From positions 1-64,000 of the forward strand of contig CAMWXJ010000004.1 in the NCBI GenBank assembly GCA_947178215.1: 64,000 nucleotides of DNA. Reading direction: 5' to 3'. Positions 56,075 to 64,000 of this stretch are shown here, piece after piece. How positions within the stretch are numbered: position 1 is the stretch's first letter; each line of letters opens with the position of its first letter. The notes beneath the pieces are model-generated. The model saw only the letters and a program-made list of their open reading frames with translations. It had not been told where the DNA came from and ran no database searches. The DNA comes from an uncultured Porphyromonadaceae bacterium (lineage in GTDB: Bacteria > Bacteroidota > Bacteroidia > Bacteroidales > Muribaculaceae). Both the position numbers and the translations under genes were made by a program.

Positions 56075-57132
56075 GACCCCTCGCACTAATCATCACCGCG
56101 CTGCTCGCGCTCACAGCAAGCGCCAAAGAGCCGCTGCGTCTCTACTGGGGTGTGGACTTCTATACCATGTTCGACAACCGCGAGGGCGACTCGCGGTACA
56201 CCGACACCAAAACTTATTTCCAGACTCAGCTTGCCCCCGAAATAGGCGTTACGTTCGACGCCGAGGCGACCCACCGTCTGGCCGGAGGCGCGGTGTGGAC
56301 CCAGCCGATAGGCTCCGAATGGAACGGCCACCGCATCTCCCCCACGCTCTATTACCGGTATGACGGGCACGACGGGCTGTCGGGCGCGCTCGGAATGTTT
56401 GGCCGCGAACAGCTCATACGCCCGTTGCCCAACTACATTTGGAGCGATTCGGTATATTACTGGCAGCGCAACATCCGCGGCGCCATGATTCAGTACCGGA
56501 ACGCAACGGGGTTTGTTGAAGCCCTCATCGACTGGCGCGGTATGCAGTCGGCCACGCAGCGCGAAGCGTTCAACATCATCGCGCATGGCGAGTGGAGCCG
56601 CCGCAGATTTGTCGCCGGCGGCCTGGCTATGATGAATCATCTCGCCCGCACCTCCGACGCTACCGATGACCAGCATGTGATCGACAATTTCATCATCAAC
56701 CCCTATGTGGGCCTCGACTGGCGGCCTGTCACTCCCGACGGCGCTTTCACCGGCTACTTTCACGCAGGCCTGCTTGCCTCCATAAGCCGCGACCGCGGCG
56801 ATTCCGACTGGCTCAGCCGCGCCGGCCTTTGGCTTGAAGCAGGTGCTTCATGGCGCCGACTCGAAGCTAAAAACACACTCTATGCCGGAAAAGCTCTATT
56901 CCCTATATATAGCCGCTACGGTGCCCTGCTCGACCAGGGTGAACCATATTATGCGTCTGCCTGGACCGACCGCCTCAGCATCGCCGCCCTACTTATCGGC
57001 AACGACCGCGTGGCCATGCGTGCGAGCCTCGACTTCAATCTTGCAGCCGACAACTTCACCTTCTATCAGCGCCTCACCGTGAGCGTAGCCCTCGGCTCGC
57101 AAAAGCGGCGTCCGCGCCTCCTCCCGCTCTGA
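56071..57132 (+). CDS. outer-membrane protein of unknown function
   Basis: A 353-residue exported protein with a signal peptide (MRPLALIITALLALTASAKEP) and alternating strands with aromatic ends: YWGVDFYTMFDNREGD, LAPEIGVTFDAEATHRLAGG and VAMRASLDFNLAADN. The C-terminal segment (FYQRLTVSVALGSQ) fits a beta-barrel end. No family is recognised. Start is ATG 56071, overlapping trhP (TGA); the longer frame from 56032 adds unrelated residues. It could be a porin-like or carbohydrate-related protein, given the following GH16 gene. Confidence 0.65.
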   Translation: MRPLALIITALLALTASAKEPLRLYWGVDFYTMFDNREGDSRYTDTKTYFQTQLAPEIGVTFDAEATHRLAGGAVWTQPIGSEWNGHRISPTLYYRYDGHDGLSGALGMFGREQLIRPLPNYIWSDSVYYWQRNIRGAMIQYRNATGFVEALIDWRGMQSATQREAFNIIAHGEWSRRRFVAGGLAMMNHLARTSDATDDQHVIDNFIINPYVGLDWRPVTPDGAFTGYFHAGLLASISRDRGDSDWLSRAGLWLEAGASWRRLEAKNTLYAGKALFPIYSRYGALLDQGEPYYASAWTDRLSIAALLIGNDRVAMRASLDFNLAADNFTFYQRLTVSVALGSQKRRPRLLPL

Positions 57133-57168
57133 GCATCCCACCCTTGACCCCAACAATACCATTATGCC

Positions 57169-57981
57169 ATGAAATCAATCATCACCTCAATCGCCCTGGG
57201 CGCGCTACTTGCCGCCACGGCATCATCATGCCACAAGGTCGCCGACACCGATTCCGGCGAGTGGCAACTCGTATGGGAAGAGAACTTCGACAGCACGGCT
57301 ATCGACACAGCCACATGGACACGCATACCCCGCGGTACGGCCGATTGGAACAACTATATGACCTCCGCCGACACCTGCTATGAGATGCGCGACGGCAACC
57401 TCGTGCTTCACGGCATCTGCGCCTACGAGGGCGACAACGACTCAGTGCCCTATCTCACCGGCGGTGTCTACACCCGCGGCAAGAAATCGTTTGGCAACGG
57501 ACGACTCGAAATACGCGCCCGCCTCGGAGCTGCACAGGGCGCGTGGCCCGCTATCTGGCTTCTGCCCGACCCGGCCTATCCCGCGACCAAATGGCCCGAC
57601 GGCGGCGAAATCGACATCATGGAGCGCCTGAGCTACGACTCAATAGCCTATCAGACAGTCCATAGCCGCTACACACTTGAGCTTAAACTCGACACTATCC
57701 CGCCTCACTACGCCATCGGCCCTATCAACCCCGACGACTACAACGTGTATGCCGTGGAGATGTACCCCGACTCCCTCAGCTTCTATATCAACGACGTGCA
57801 CACATTCACCTATCCCCGCATAACGACCGACAAGCCGTGGCAGTTCCCGTTTGCCGACGCTCCGTTCTACCTGCTCATCGACATGCAGCTCGGCGGCAAC
57901 TGGGTAGGCGACGTCAATCCTGTCGATTTACCCGTAGAAATGGCTGTCGACTGGGTGCGCTTCTATCAGAAAAAGCCCTGA
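57169..57981 (+). CDS. GH16 family endo-beta-glucanase lipoprotein
   Basis: A 270-residue lipoprotein (Cys21 in ATASSCHKVAD) of glycoside hydrolase family 16, likely a laminarinase-type beta-1,3-glucanase. The catalytic signature is GGEIDIMERL, with nucleophile E147 and acid/base E152. The beta-jelly-roll features LVWEENFDSTAIDTATWTR, GRLEIRARLGAAQGAWPAIWLLP and VDWVRFYQKK are intact. No SusCD pair is adjacent. It converges with hemW; the stops are only 2 bases apart. Confidence 0.9.
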   Translation: MKSIITSIALGALLAATASSCHKVADTDSGEWQLVWEENFDSTAIDTATWTRIPRGTADWNNYMTSADTCYEMRDGNLVLHGICAYEGDNDSVPYLTGGVYTRGKKSFGNGRLEIRARLGAAQGAWPAIWLLPDPAYPATKWPDGGEIDIMERLSYDSIAYQTVHSRYTLELKLDTIPPHYAIGPINPDDYNVYAVEMYPDSLSFYINDVHTFTYPRITTDKPWQFPFADAPFYLLIDMQLGGNWVGDVNPVDLPVEMAVDWVRFYQKKP

Positions 57982-57983
57982 CC

Positions 57984-59099
57984 TCAGTCGGCGAAAAGGT
58001 CGGAAAGAATAGCGTCGGCTATCAGCCACGACCTTTCGGACACCGTCATCACTCCGCCGTCCAAAACCAACGCTCCCGAACTTATCCACGGCTTGGCACG
58101 TCGCATCATCGGCTCCGCAAAGCGAGGGTCGAGGGTCGACGTGTCGAGCCCGTCGGCTGTGCGCAGTCCGAGCATCAGACGCTCGTCAAATAGCTGCTCC
58201 GGCGATAGCGTCTCGCATAGCTCCGGGTCGGAAGCATGCGCCGGGGCGGCGAGATAGCGTCGCACCGACGCGACATTTGCCCGGCGACGGTTGCGACCGT
58301 CATAACTGTGGGCCGACGGCCCGAGACCGAGGTAAGCCACAGCGGGATTCCAGTACGACGAGTTGTGACGCGAACGGCGCCCGGGCCGCGCGAAGTTGCT
58401 TATCTCGTAATGTTCATACCCGGCCTCGCGCAAGGTCCCGCACAGCATATCGTAATAGTTTTCGGCTTCATCGTCGGTGGCCTGCGAAATACGCCCGGCT
58501 TCGAGGTCGCGCGTGAGCCGCGTTCCAGGCTCATAGCTGAGAAGATAGGCCGAAATATGGTCGGGCGCCTCGTGGAGCAACCGCTCTATTGACAAGGCGA
58601 AACTTTCGGGCGACTGTCCCGGCAGGCCATACATGAGGTCGCAGCTTATGTTATTGATTCCTGCCTCGCGGAGCATGGCTATGGCGGCGATGGCTCCCAT
58701 GGCATCATGACGCCGGCTTATGGCTGTAAGCTCCGCGTCGACGAGACTCTGCACCCCCATGCTCACACGATTCACGCCCGAGGCGCGGAGAGTGGCGGCA
58801 ACGCCTGGGGTTATGTCGTCGGGGTTGACTTCCACAGTTATCTCGGCATCAGAGCGCGCTTCGGAGGCAAGAGCCGAGACAAGCCGCCCCAACTCTCCGG
58901 GCGGAAGTACCGACGGCGTGCCTCCGCCAACATATACCGTGGCAAAGCGGCCGGAATAGGCGTCACGGCGCGCCGCCAACTCGGTCAGCACGGCATCGAC
59001 ATAGGCCGTAGCGTCGAGCGAGCGAGCCGCAAGCGAATAGAAATCACAATAAGCGCATTTGGAGCGGCAGAAAGGGATATGTACGTACAGACCTGACAT
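57984..59099 (-). CDS. hemW: HemW-type radical SAM protein
   Basis: A 371-residue radical SAM protein. Cys11, Cys15 and Cys18 (FCRSKCAYC) bind the 4Fe-4S cluster. VYVGGGTPSVLP, VEVNPDDIT, RVSMGVQSL and DLMYGLPGQ are typical. The family is often annotated as coproporphyrinogen dehydrogenase, but HemW is a heme chaperone that inserts heme into target proteins. The last cysteine needed for true HemN-type activity cannot be judged here. It is last in an operon with metF, holB and the AddB-like gene. Confidence 0.9.
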   Translation of the reverse strand: MSGLYVHIPFCRSKCAYCDFYSLAARSLDATAYVDAVLTELAARRDAYSGRFATVYVGGGTPSVLPPGELGRLVSALASEARSDAEITVEVNPDDITPGVAATLRASGVNRVSMGVQSLVDAELTAISRRHDAMGAIAAIAMLREAGINNISCDLMYGLPGQSPESFALSIERLLHEAPDHISAYLLSYEPGTRLTRDLEAGRISQATDDEAENYYDMLCGTLREAGYEHYEISNFARPGRRSRHNSSYWNPAVAYLGLGPSAHSYDGRNRRRANVASVRRYLAAPAHASDPELCETLSPEQLFDERLMLGLRTADGLDTSTLDPRFAEPMMRRAKPWISSGALVLDGGVMTVSERSWLIADAILSDLFAD

Positions 59100-59123
59100 A
59101 TACTGATGGGCTTCAAATGGTTG

Positions 59124-62100
59124 TCAGCGCTCGGGAGGATTGCAAATATCTTTGAAGCGGCAGAAGCCGCAGTTGTGGCCGTCGTAGTCGGGATTGTTTA
59201 CCCGCGCCTCAAATGGCTTCTCGGGGTCGAAAATTTCTTCGATGAGCTGAGCCAGATGTTCCGAGAACTCCGGCAGCCTGTCGCGGTAATCCACAAGCGG
59301 CTCCTTGCCGACAGTGACGGGGCGCAACTGCTCCGTGAACATCGAGCGCACAAGATAGACAAACGGCTGTATGGGCCCGTCGTAGCCTGTAATGCTCCGA
59401 TAACACAGGCAGTAGAACATGAGCTGAAACAGCACCTTGGGGCGATTTTGTCCCGTACCGTCAAACGCGGCCGCCACCGAACTGAAATCAAGCTTGTCAC
59501 CGCCGGTCTTGTAGTCGACGAAACGGAGGGTGTCACCGTGGCCCGAGTAGTCGATACGGTCAATTATCTGACGGATGTTTACCGGCGGCAACTTGTCGGA
59601 AACCTTTACCTGACCCGCAAGCGGAAACTCAGCCCGCTCGAAGCGGAAAGCACGATCCGTCGCTGCCTCGCGCCTCAGCATGCACTGCATCAGCTCCACC
59701 ACGATGCCGGCCAGCACTTTCGACTCGCCGCGCAGCGGATCGAAGCGGTCGGGCTCGTCGCGGCCGCAAAGATGAAGATAATTGCGGTTGACTGCTGCCG
59801 TGACAAGCCGCATTATGGCCATGCGGTTGTCAGCAACGGCGCGTAGCGTCTCGGGGTGAATAATGCGGTCGGCGCGTCGGCCGGCCATATCCTCATAGAG
59901 TTTCTGCGCCACCTCATGCACTATTGTGCCAAACGTGGAGTAGTCGATGAAGTCGGCGCCGTCGGTCTCAGTGGCGAAATTGAGCCCTTCCACTGCTTCC
60001 AGATAGAACTGCATGGGGCAATTGATGTAGGTGTTGAGCGACGATGCCGAGAAGTTGCGCCCCGAGCCCGGCTCGGTAAAGCGCATCAGCTTCTCCATTA
60101 CGGCGGGAGTCTTGGCGACGGTAAGTACGGGCCGGCGGGAGCTTGCCAGCTCGGGGAACACCGCCGAGCGGTGTACTACTTTCGCTTCGGGAAACAGATA
60201 TATCAGCTGCGATATGTAGCGCGACATCTCGCCCACTTTCTCGATGCCTACGGTGCGAGCATCGTAGAGCAGGGTGACGCGCCGGGCACGCGACAGCAGA
60301 CGGAAAAAGTAGTAGCCGTAGACGCTCTCGGCAAGGTCTTTGCCCGGCAGGCCGAAAGCATGGCGCAACGCTTCGGGGATAAACGACGGGCGCGAGTGGC
60401 GGCGCGGAAACACGGTCTCGTTCATCGACATCATGATTATGTTGTCGAAGTCGAGCGAGCGCGTTTCCAGAATACCCATTATCTGCACGCCGCGCAACGG
60501 CTCGCCCACAAAGTTGACCGTGGCCGTGGCAAGGGCCCGTTCGAGCATCGATGCCATAGTCGACTCGCGCATGGCTATACCACGGCGGCGGAAAGCGTCG
60601 ACAAGTTCGTCGAGGGCTGCGCGATAGGCCATGAGGAAGCGGCGCTCAACAGGGCGCTCCTCCTCGGTAGCGTAGCGCGAAAACAGTTCTATAAGCGACG
60701 CGATATAGGTCGCCGACTCTTCGAGCGAGGCTTCGCCGGCGGGGCCAAGCGTGGTGAAGAGGGGCGCCAGCAGCGGGTTATCCTCGGCGGCTTTGGCAGC
60801 GTCGACGGTAAACAGGCGCCGCTCAGATATGGCACGCAGCATGGCATCGGTCTCGGCAGGAGCTATGCTCCGCACCACCGGCTGCGACAACAGCGACACC
60901 ACATCTTCGTAAAAGAACGCGGGGCGCCCCGCCACAAGCCTCATGCGCCGTTGCAGGGCTATTGCCGACCGCATCACGGCCGCAACAGGCGTGAGCTTCA
61001 TCGGGAAGCCCATGGTGACGTTTGTGGTGCCGGTCTCGTCGGGCAGATAACTGAGCATCGGCATGAGCATCGCCTCGTCGGCGAGCACTACGGCTGTGTC
61101 GGTGCCCGAAGCGTCGTCGGCCGACGCCCCTATAAGCCCCTTGCGATACCAATCGCTCAGACGCCCCGCAGCCACTTTGGCCTGGCTCACGCCCGAGGCC
61201 ACACCGATGACCTCGATACGCGGAAATGGAGCCTCGGGCTCCTCTATCTCGTAGAGCGAGGGGAAAAGCGCCGCACCGCGCAGTGCCATGGCGCCGGCCT
61301 TGTTGCCCTCCACGGCAAAAGCACGCGACCGCACGTCCCAGTAGAAGTCGGCGCGGCCCGCCTTTTGAAGCGCTTTGAAGATGGCAACTTCTGCCGACGA
61401 GAGAAAGTTGAAGCCGACAAACACGTAGCGGGAGGCGTCGAGGCCCGGGGTGTCGCCGCCGAGTTCGGCGAGCATACGGGCGGCATCGCGGTAATGGCGT
61501 CCCGACGTTGCGTAGCCATCAGCTTCGAGCATGGCGTTGAAGCGCTCGTAGAGCGGCGACAGTACGCTCCACAAGCTCACAAACTTGTCGGTTGACCGAG
61601 CCTTTTCACCCGGCCGCCTGATATGAGTCCAGAAGCGTTCGGCCTCGTCGCTGTCGCCGCGCGGCTCAAAGTCAAGCCCCGGCGCGCCGTCGCCCCAATA
61701 TTGCCTTATGATGTCGCGTTGCTCGGCGGTGAGATATGTCGAGTTTATCTCGCGCAGCTCCTCAATGTTGGAGAAGAGCTCGCGGGTGTTGGCAAGATAG
61801 CGGTCCACGTCGGCGAAGTCACCGAGTAGCGTTTCGCCCCAGAACAGGAAACGGTCGAAGTAGGGAGCCGAATCCGGTGCGATAGTGCGGTAAGCCTCAT
61901 AGAGCGTGGCGAGCTGCATGAATCGTGGCGCTTCAGCAAGGGGGGAGAGCGATGCCGTGAAGTCGGAGATAGTCATCACCTCAGGCTCGATATGTGGCCG
62001 GCGCATTTCAAGGTCGAGATAACGCAGGAAAAAGGTGGCACTTCGCTTATTGGGAAACACGAAGCATATCGAGGCCAGCTGATCGGGAGTGTGGCGCCGA

Positions 62101-62138
62101 GCGTATTCCCTCGCCACGAGGCGGAGCATCGGGGTCAT
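59124..62138 (-). CDS. AddB-like PD-(D/E)XK nuclease
   Basis: This 1004-residue protein has the AddB-type layout: an N-terminal helicase-like region without an obvious P-loop, and a C-terminal RecB-type nuclease. The nuclease motif is FVDYKTGGDKLDF near residue 870. Four cysteines flank the nuclease, with NCPMQFYLEAVEGL (first) and CGFCRFKDICN (end), as in the Fe-S-bound AddB and Cas4-like nucleases. It probably acts in double-strand break processing with a separate AddA-type helicase, which is not in the window. The start overlaps the holB stop (ATGA). Confidence 0.8.
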   Translation of the reverse strand: MTPMLRLVAREYARRHTPDQLASICFVFPNKRSATFFLRYLDLEMRRPHIEPEVMTISDFTASLSPLAEAPRFMQLATLYEAYRTIAPDSAPYFDRFLFWGETLLGDFADVDRYLANTRELFSNIEELREINSTYLTAEQRDIIRQYWGDGAPGLDFEPRGDSDEAERFWTHIRRPGEKARSTDKFVSLWSVLSPLYERFNAMLEADGYATSGRHYRDAARMLAELGGDTPGLDASRYVFVGFNFLSSAEVAIFKALQKAGRADFYWDVRSRAFAVEGNKAGAMALRGAALFPSLYEIEEPEAPFPRIEVIGVASGVSQAKVAAGRLSDWYRKGLIGASADDASGTDTAVVLADEAMLMPMLSYLPDETGTTNVTMGFPMKLTPVAAVMRSAIALQRRMRLVAGRPAFFYEDVVSLLSQPVVRSIAPAETDAMLRAISERRLFTVDAAKAAEDNPLLAPLFTTLGPAGEASLEESATYIASLIELFSRYATEEERPVERRFLMAYRAALDELVDAFRRRGIAMRESTMASMLERALATATVNFVGEPLRGVQIMGILETRSLDFDNIIMMSMNETVFPRRHSRPSFIPEALRHAFGLPGKDLAESVYGYYFFRLLSRARRVTLLYDARTVGIEKVGEMSRYISQLIYLFPEAKVVHRSAVFPELASSRRPVLTVAKTPAVMEKLMRFTEPGSGRNFSASSLNTYINCPMQFYLEAVEGLNFATETDGADFIDYSTFGTIVHEVAQKLYEDMAGRRADRIIHPETLRAVADNRMAIMRLVTAAVNRNYLHLCGRDEPDRFDPLRGESKVLAGIVVELMQCMLRREAATDRAFRFERAEFPLAGQVKVSDKLPPVNIRQIIDRIDYSGHGDTLRFVDYKTGGDKLDFSSVAAAFDGTGQNRPKVLFQLMFYCLCYRSITGYDGPIQPFVYLVRSMFTEQLRPVTVGKEPLVDYRDRLPEFSEHLAQLIEEIFDPEKPFEARVNNPDYDGHNCGFCRFKDICNPPER

Positions 62139-63298
62139 TTCTTGGGCGGAAGGAGCAGCAATATCACTTTGAGGGCCAGGTCGAAGGCCACAATCTTTAC
62201 ATTGGCGTTGCCGATAATGTCGCGCCTGGCATCGCCAAACTCACGTATCAGCGGCTCGGCGTTGGCTTCGGTGATGAAGCGGCAGAATTTTTTTGCAAAA
62301 GCGCTTTCGTCGGGCGTCATGTAGACCAGCGGCGAGGTGAGGCCGGCAAGCCTGGCCATGAAGTTTTCACGCACCTGGGAGGCAGCGAAATCACAAAACG
62401 CGGCGGCACGGTCGCGGCCGTCGCCGGCAAGGTCGTTGGCCCAGCGGCGCAGTTCGCCCACGTTGCGCTGATAGGCGAGTCGCATCAGCTCCATGAAGCG
62501 CGGCAACATGGTGCGGGTCCACGTGTTGGCGCTCACCATTGTCATGGCGCGGCGCATGCTTCCGCGGGCGTTGTGGGCGGCCGCCTGTGCGGCTGCGTCG
62601 TCGATGCCCATGCGCGCCACAAGATAGGCTGCGATTGCGCTGTCATCGTAGCGCGACACCTCCACACGTTGCAGGCGACTGTACACGGTGGGCAGGATGA
62701 GGTCGGGACGGTCGGAGGCCATAATCAGACATGTACCCTCGTACGGCTCCTCTATCATTTTCAGCAACTTGTTGGCACACTCCTGGTTCATCCTCTCAGG
62801 CAGCCACCACACTACGGTCTTGTAGGCCGACGTATGGCTCGTCATCGAGAGCTTGTGAATCAGGTCGCCGCTTTCTGCGGCGTAGGTTATGAGCGCCGAG
62901 CCTTTTTTGCCGAAAGAATCAGTCCATGCATCAATATCCTGAAACACACGCTGGCGGTCGGTGTCTATGCCGAGATATTCGCGCCACTCCGGGGCGAACT
63001 CATCCGACACCGGTGCGTAATCCATCTTTTCGGTGCGCGTGACAGGGTAGACAAAGAAAGTGTCGATATGGTTGAGCGAGCGGCTCTGACGGCACGACGG
63101 GCAGACTCCGCAGCTGTCGGTGTCGCCGGGGCGGCGTCCGGTGCAGTGGATATACTGCGCCAAAGCGCGAGCCAAGGCAAGCTTGCCAATCCCGGCCTGG
63201 CCTTCGAGCAGCAGCGCATGGGGCAGACGGCCGCTGTCAACAAGGTTGCGCAGCCGATCCTTTACGTCGTCATGTCCCGGTATGTCGGCAAACTTCAT
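62135..63298 (-). CDS. holB: DNA polymerase III clamp-loader subunit delta-prime
   Basis: A 387-residue AAA+ clamp-loader subunit. The P-loop-like loop EGQAGIGKLALARAL is near 33-47, with Leu at the usual Ser/Thr. Next is a zinc-type cluster, CGVCPSC with an upstream Cys. The sensor segment VVWWLPERMNQECANKLLKMIEEP follows the family. The C-terminal collar helices (about 260-387) include the FMELMRLAYQRNVGELRRW segment. It lies 13 bases after metF and overlaps the AddB-like gene. A sister DnaX subunit would complete the loader; it is not in this window. Confidence 0.9.
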   Translation of the reverse strand: MKFADIPGHDDVKDRLRNLVDSGRLPHALLLEGQAGIGKLALARALAQYIHCTGRRPGDTDSCGVCPSCRQSRSLNHIDTFFVYPVTRTEKMDYAPVSDEFAPEWREYLGIDTDRQRVFQDIDAWTDSFGKKGSALITYAAESGDLIHKLSMTSHTSAYKTVVWWLPERMNQECANKLLKMIEEPYEGTCLIMASDRPDLILPTVYSRLQRVEVSRYDDSAIAAYLVARMGIDDAAAQAAAHNARGSMRRAMTMVSANTWTRTMLPRFMELMRLAYQRNVGELRRWANDLAGDGRDRAAAFCDFAASQVRENFMARLAGLTSPLVYMTPDESAFAKKFCRFITEANAEPLIREFGDARRDIIGNANVKIVAFDLALKVILLLLPPKK

Positions 63299-63311
63299 GA
63301 CAGCCTCCCGT

Positions 63312-64000
63312 TTAGAAAATCGAGGCGAGCGCGCGCCTCACGCTTTCCGTAGCGTTGAGCGAATAGAGATGCACCGACGGCACTCCGGCGTCATACAGCT
63401 CTTTCATCTGGTGTACGAGCCACTCCACGCCCACGTCTTTCACGGCTTGGGCATTTGTGCCGCACGCCGACACCTCCCTCACGAGGTCGTCGGGCAGGTC
63501 GATATGAAACACTCGCGGCAACACAGTGAGCTGCCCCGACGTGCACACCGGTTTCAGGCCCGGAATCACGGGCACGTTGATGCCCGCGGCGCGGCAGCGC
63601 TCCACGAAGTCGAAGTACTTGGCATTGTCGAAAAACATCTGCGTCACGATATATGATGCTCCCCGGTCGACCTTGTGCTTGAGCCATTGGAGATCGAAGT
63701 CGGAGTTGGGGGCCTCCTCGTGCTTCTCGGGATAGCCTGCCACTCCATAGCTGAATTCGGGGCGTGCTCCGCCGCTCACAATCTCCATTTCGGTGCCGTC
63801 GATAAACAAGCCGCGGTTGAAATCGTTGACCTGCCCTTGGAGCTCCGACGCATGTGCATGGCCTGCGGGGTTGGGGACGAAGCGGCTCTCGTGGTGGGCT
63901 TTGTCGCCGCGGAGCAGCAACAAGTTTGTGATGCCGAGGAAGTTGAGGTCGATGAGCGCATACTCCGTTTCGAGCTTGGAGTAGCCCGAGCAGATGATAT
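63312..64000 (-). CDS. metF: methylenetetrahydrofolate reductase, 3' part
   Basis: The window's right end cuts this gene; the visible 229 residues are its C-terminal two-thirds. FAD/folate-site motifs are LIDLNFLGITNLLLLRGD, DLQWLKHKVDRGASYIVTQMFFDN and VPVIPGLKPVCTSGQL. The enzyme reduces 5,10-methylene-THF to 5-methyl-THF for methionine synthesis. A start codon is outside the window, so the frame opens at 64000. It is first in the minus-strand operon metF-holB-addB-like-hemW. Confidence 0.93.
   Translation of the reverse strand, partial: IICSGYSKLETEYALIDLNFLGITNLLLLRGDKAHHESRFVPNPAGHAHASELQGQVNDFNRGLFIDGTEMEIVSGGARPEFSYGVAGYPEKHEEAPNSDFDLQWLKHKVDRGASYIVTQMFFDNAKYFDFVERCRAAGINVPVIPGLKPVCTSGQLTVLPRVFHIDLPDDLVREVSACGTNAQAVKDVGVEWLVHQMKELYDAGVPSVHLYSLNATESVRRALASIF

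Noticed and set aside
57984-59099. Coproporphyrinogen III dehydrogenase (HemN)
   Set aside because: The CxxxCxxC layout with the short N-terminus fits HemW; evidence for true HemN activity is not visible.
59124-62138. Large open frames on the plus strand opposite the nuclease (59856-61595)
   Set aside because: The translations have repetitive, His/Arg-rich composition with no family features and mirror the minus-strand gene, a common effect in GC-rich DNA.

Overview
The window is a stretch of chromosome from a GC-rich member of the Bacteroidales (Bacteroidota). This rests on gene content: a sphingolipid-type serine palmitoyltransferase, a type IX secretion core (PorT, PorP, GldK, GldL, GldM, GldN), a SusC/SusD pair with two surface lipoproteins, two-subunit methylmalonyl-CoA mutase, DPP-IV, and lipoprotein signals with an acidic patch after the cysteine. 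It also rests on many TAnnTTTG-type -7 promoter elements and the absence of Shine-Dalgarno-like leaders. Muribaculaceae is a plausible family, but I cannot prove it from this sequence. I see no rRNA, tRNA, CRISPR array, insertion sequence, prophage or integrase. The region looks like dense core chromosome with one accessory SusCD locus.

Layout. 1-4.8 kb (+): serine palmitoyltransferase, a THUMP-like methyltransferase, mutL. 4.8-7.7 kb (-): a secreted GH3 glycosidase. 7.8-10 kb (+): a sugar kinase fused to a RapZ C-terminal domain, translationally coupled to a MurU-like nucleotidyltransferase. 10-11.9 kb (-): a frameshifted EamA transporter and a secreted TPR protein. 12-20.8 kb (+): aroE, a short HPPK-like gene, then porT-porP-gldK-gldL-gldM-gldN and a small SecB-like gene, closed by a strong terminator. 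20.9-27.2 kb (-): POT peptide transporter, sufE, M28 glutaminyl-cyclase-like lipoprotein, EptA-like phosphoethanolamine transferase, an outer-membrane D15-type barrel. 27.4-31.4 kb (-): methylmalonyl-CoA mutase, divergent from an Lrp/AsnC regulator. 32.4-39.6 kb (+): SusC, SusD and two lipoproteins. 39.8-48.8 kb (+): a large receiver/PEP-synthase-like protein of unknown role, a coiled-coil protein ending in a sliding-clamp motif, DPP-IV, an unknown membrane protein, miaA. 48.8-58 kb (+): a secreted protein, nrnA, DUF4827 lipoprotein, glmM, NlpC/P60 peptidase, PAP2 phosphatase, trhP, an envelope protein, GH16. 58-64 kb (-): metF (cut by the window end), holB, an AddB-like nuclease, hemW.

How the genes fit together. 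Much of the window serves the envelope. Amino-sugar and cell-wall metabolism is covered by the kinase-RapZ/MurU pair, glmM and the C40 peptidase. Lipids are covered by Spt, EptA-like and PAP2. Protein export and surface nutrition are covered by T9SS, SusCD, POT and DPP-IV. Propionate metabolism is represented by the mutase next to an Lrp-type regulator.

Most worth following up: (1) the fusion of an AmgK-like kinase to a RapZ C-terminal domain, coupled to MurU; (2) the 998-residue protein with one degenerate and one intact-looking receiver domain before a PEP-synthase ATP-grasp, with no phosphohistidine domain, followed 23 bases later by a coiled-coil protein carrying an AT-hook-like patch and a terminal QLTLF; (3) a SecB-like gene at the end of the T9SS operon; (4) several genes whose -7 promoter box lies only 4-6 bases before the start codon.
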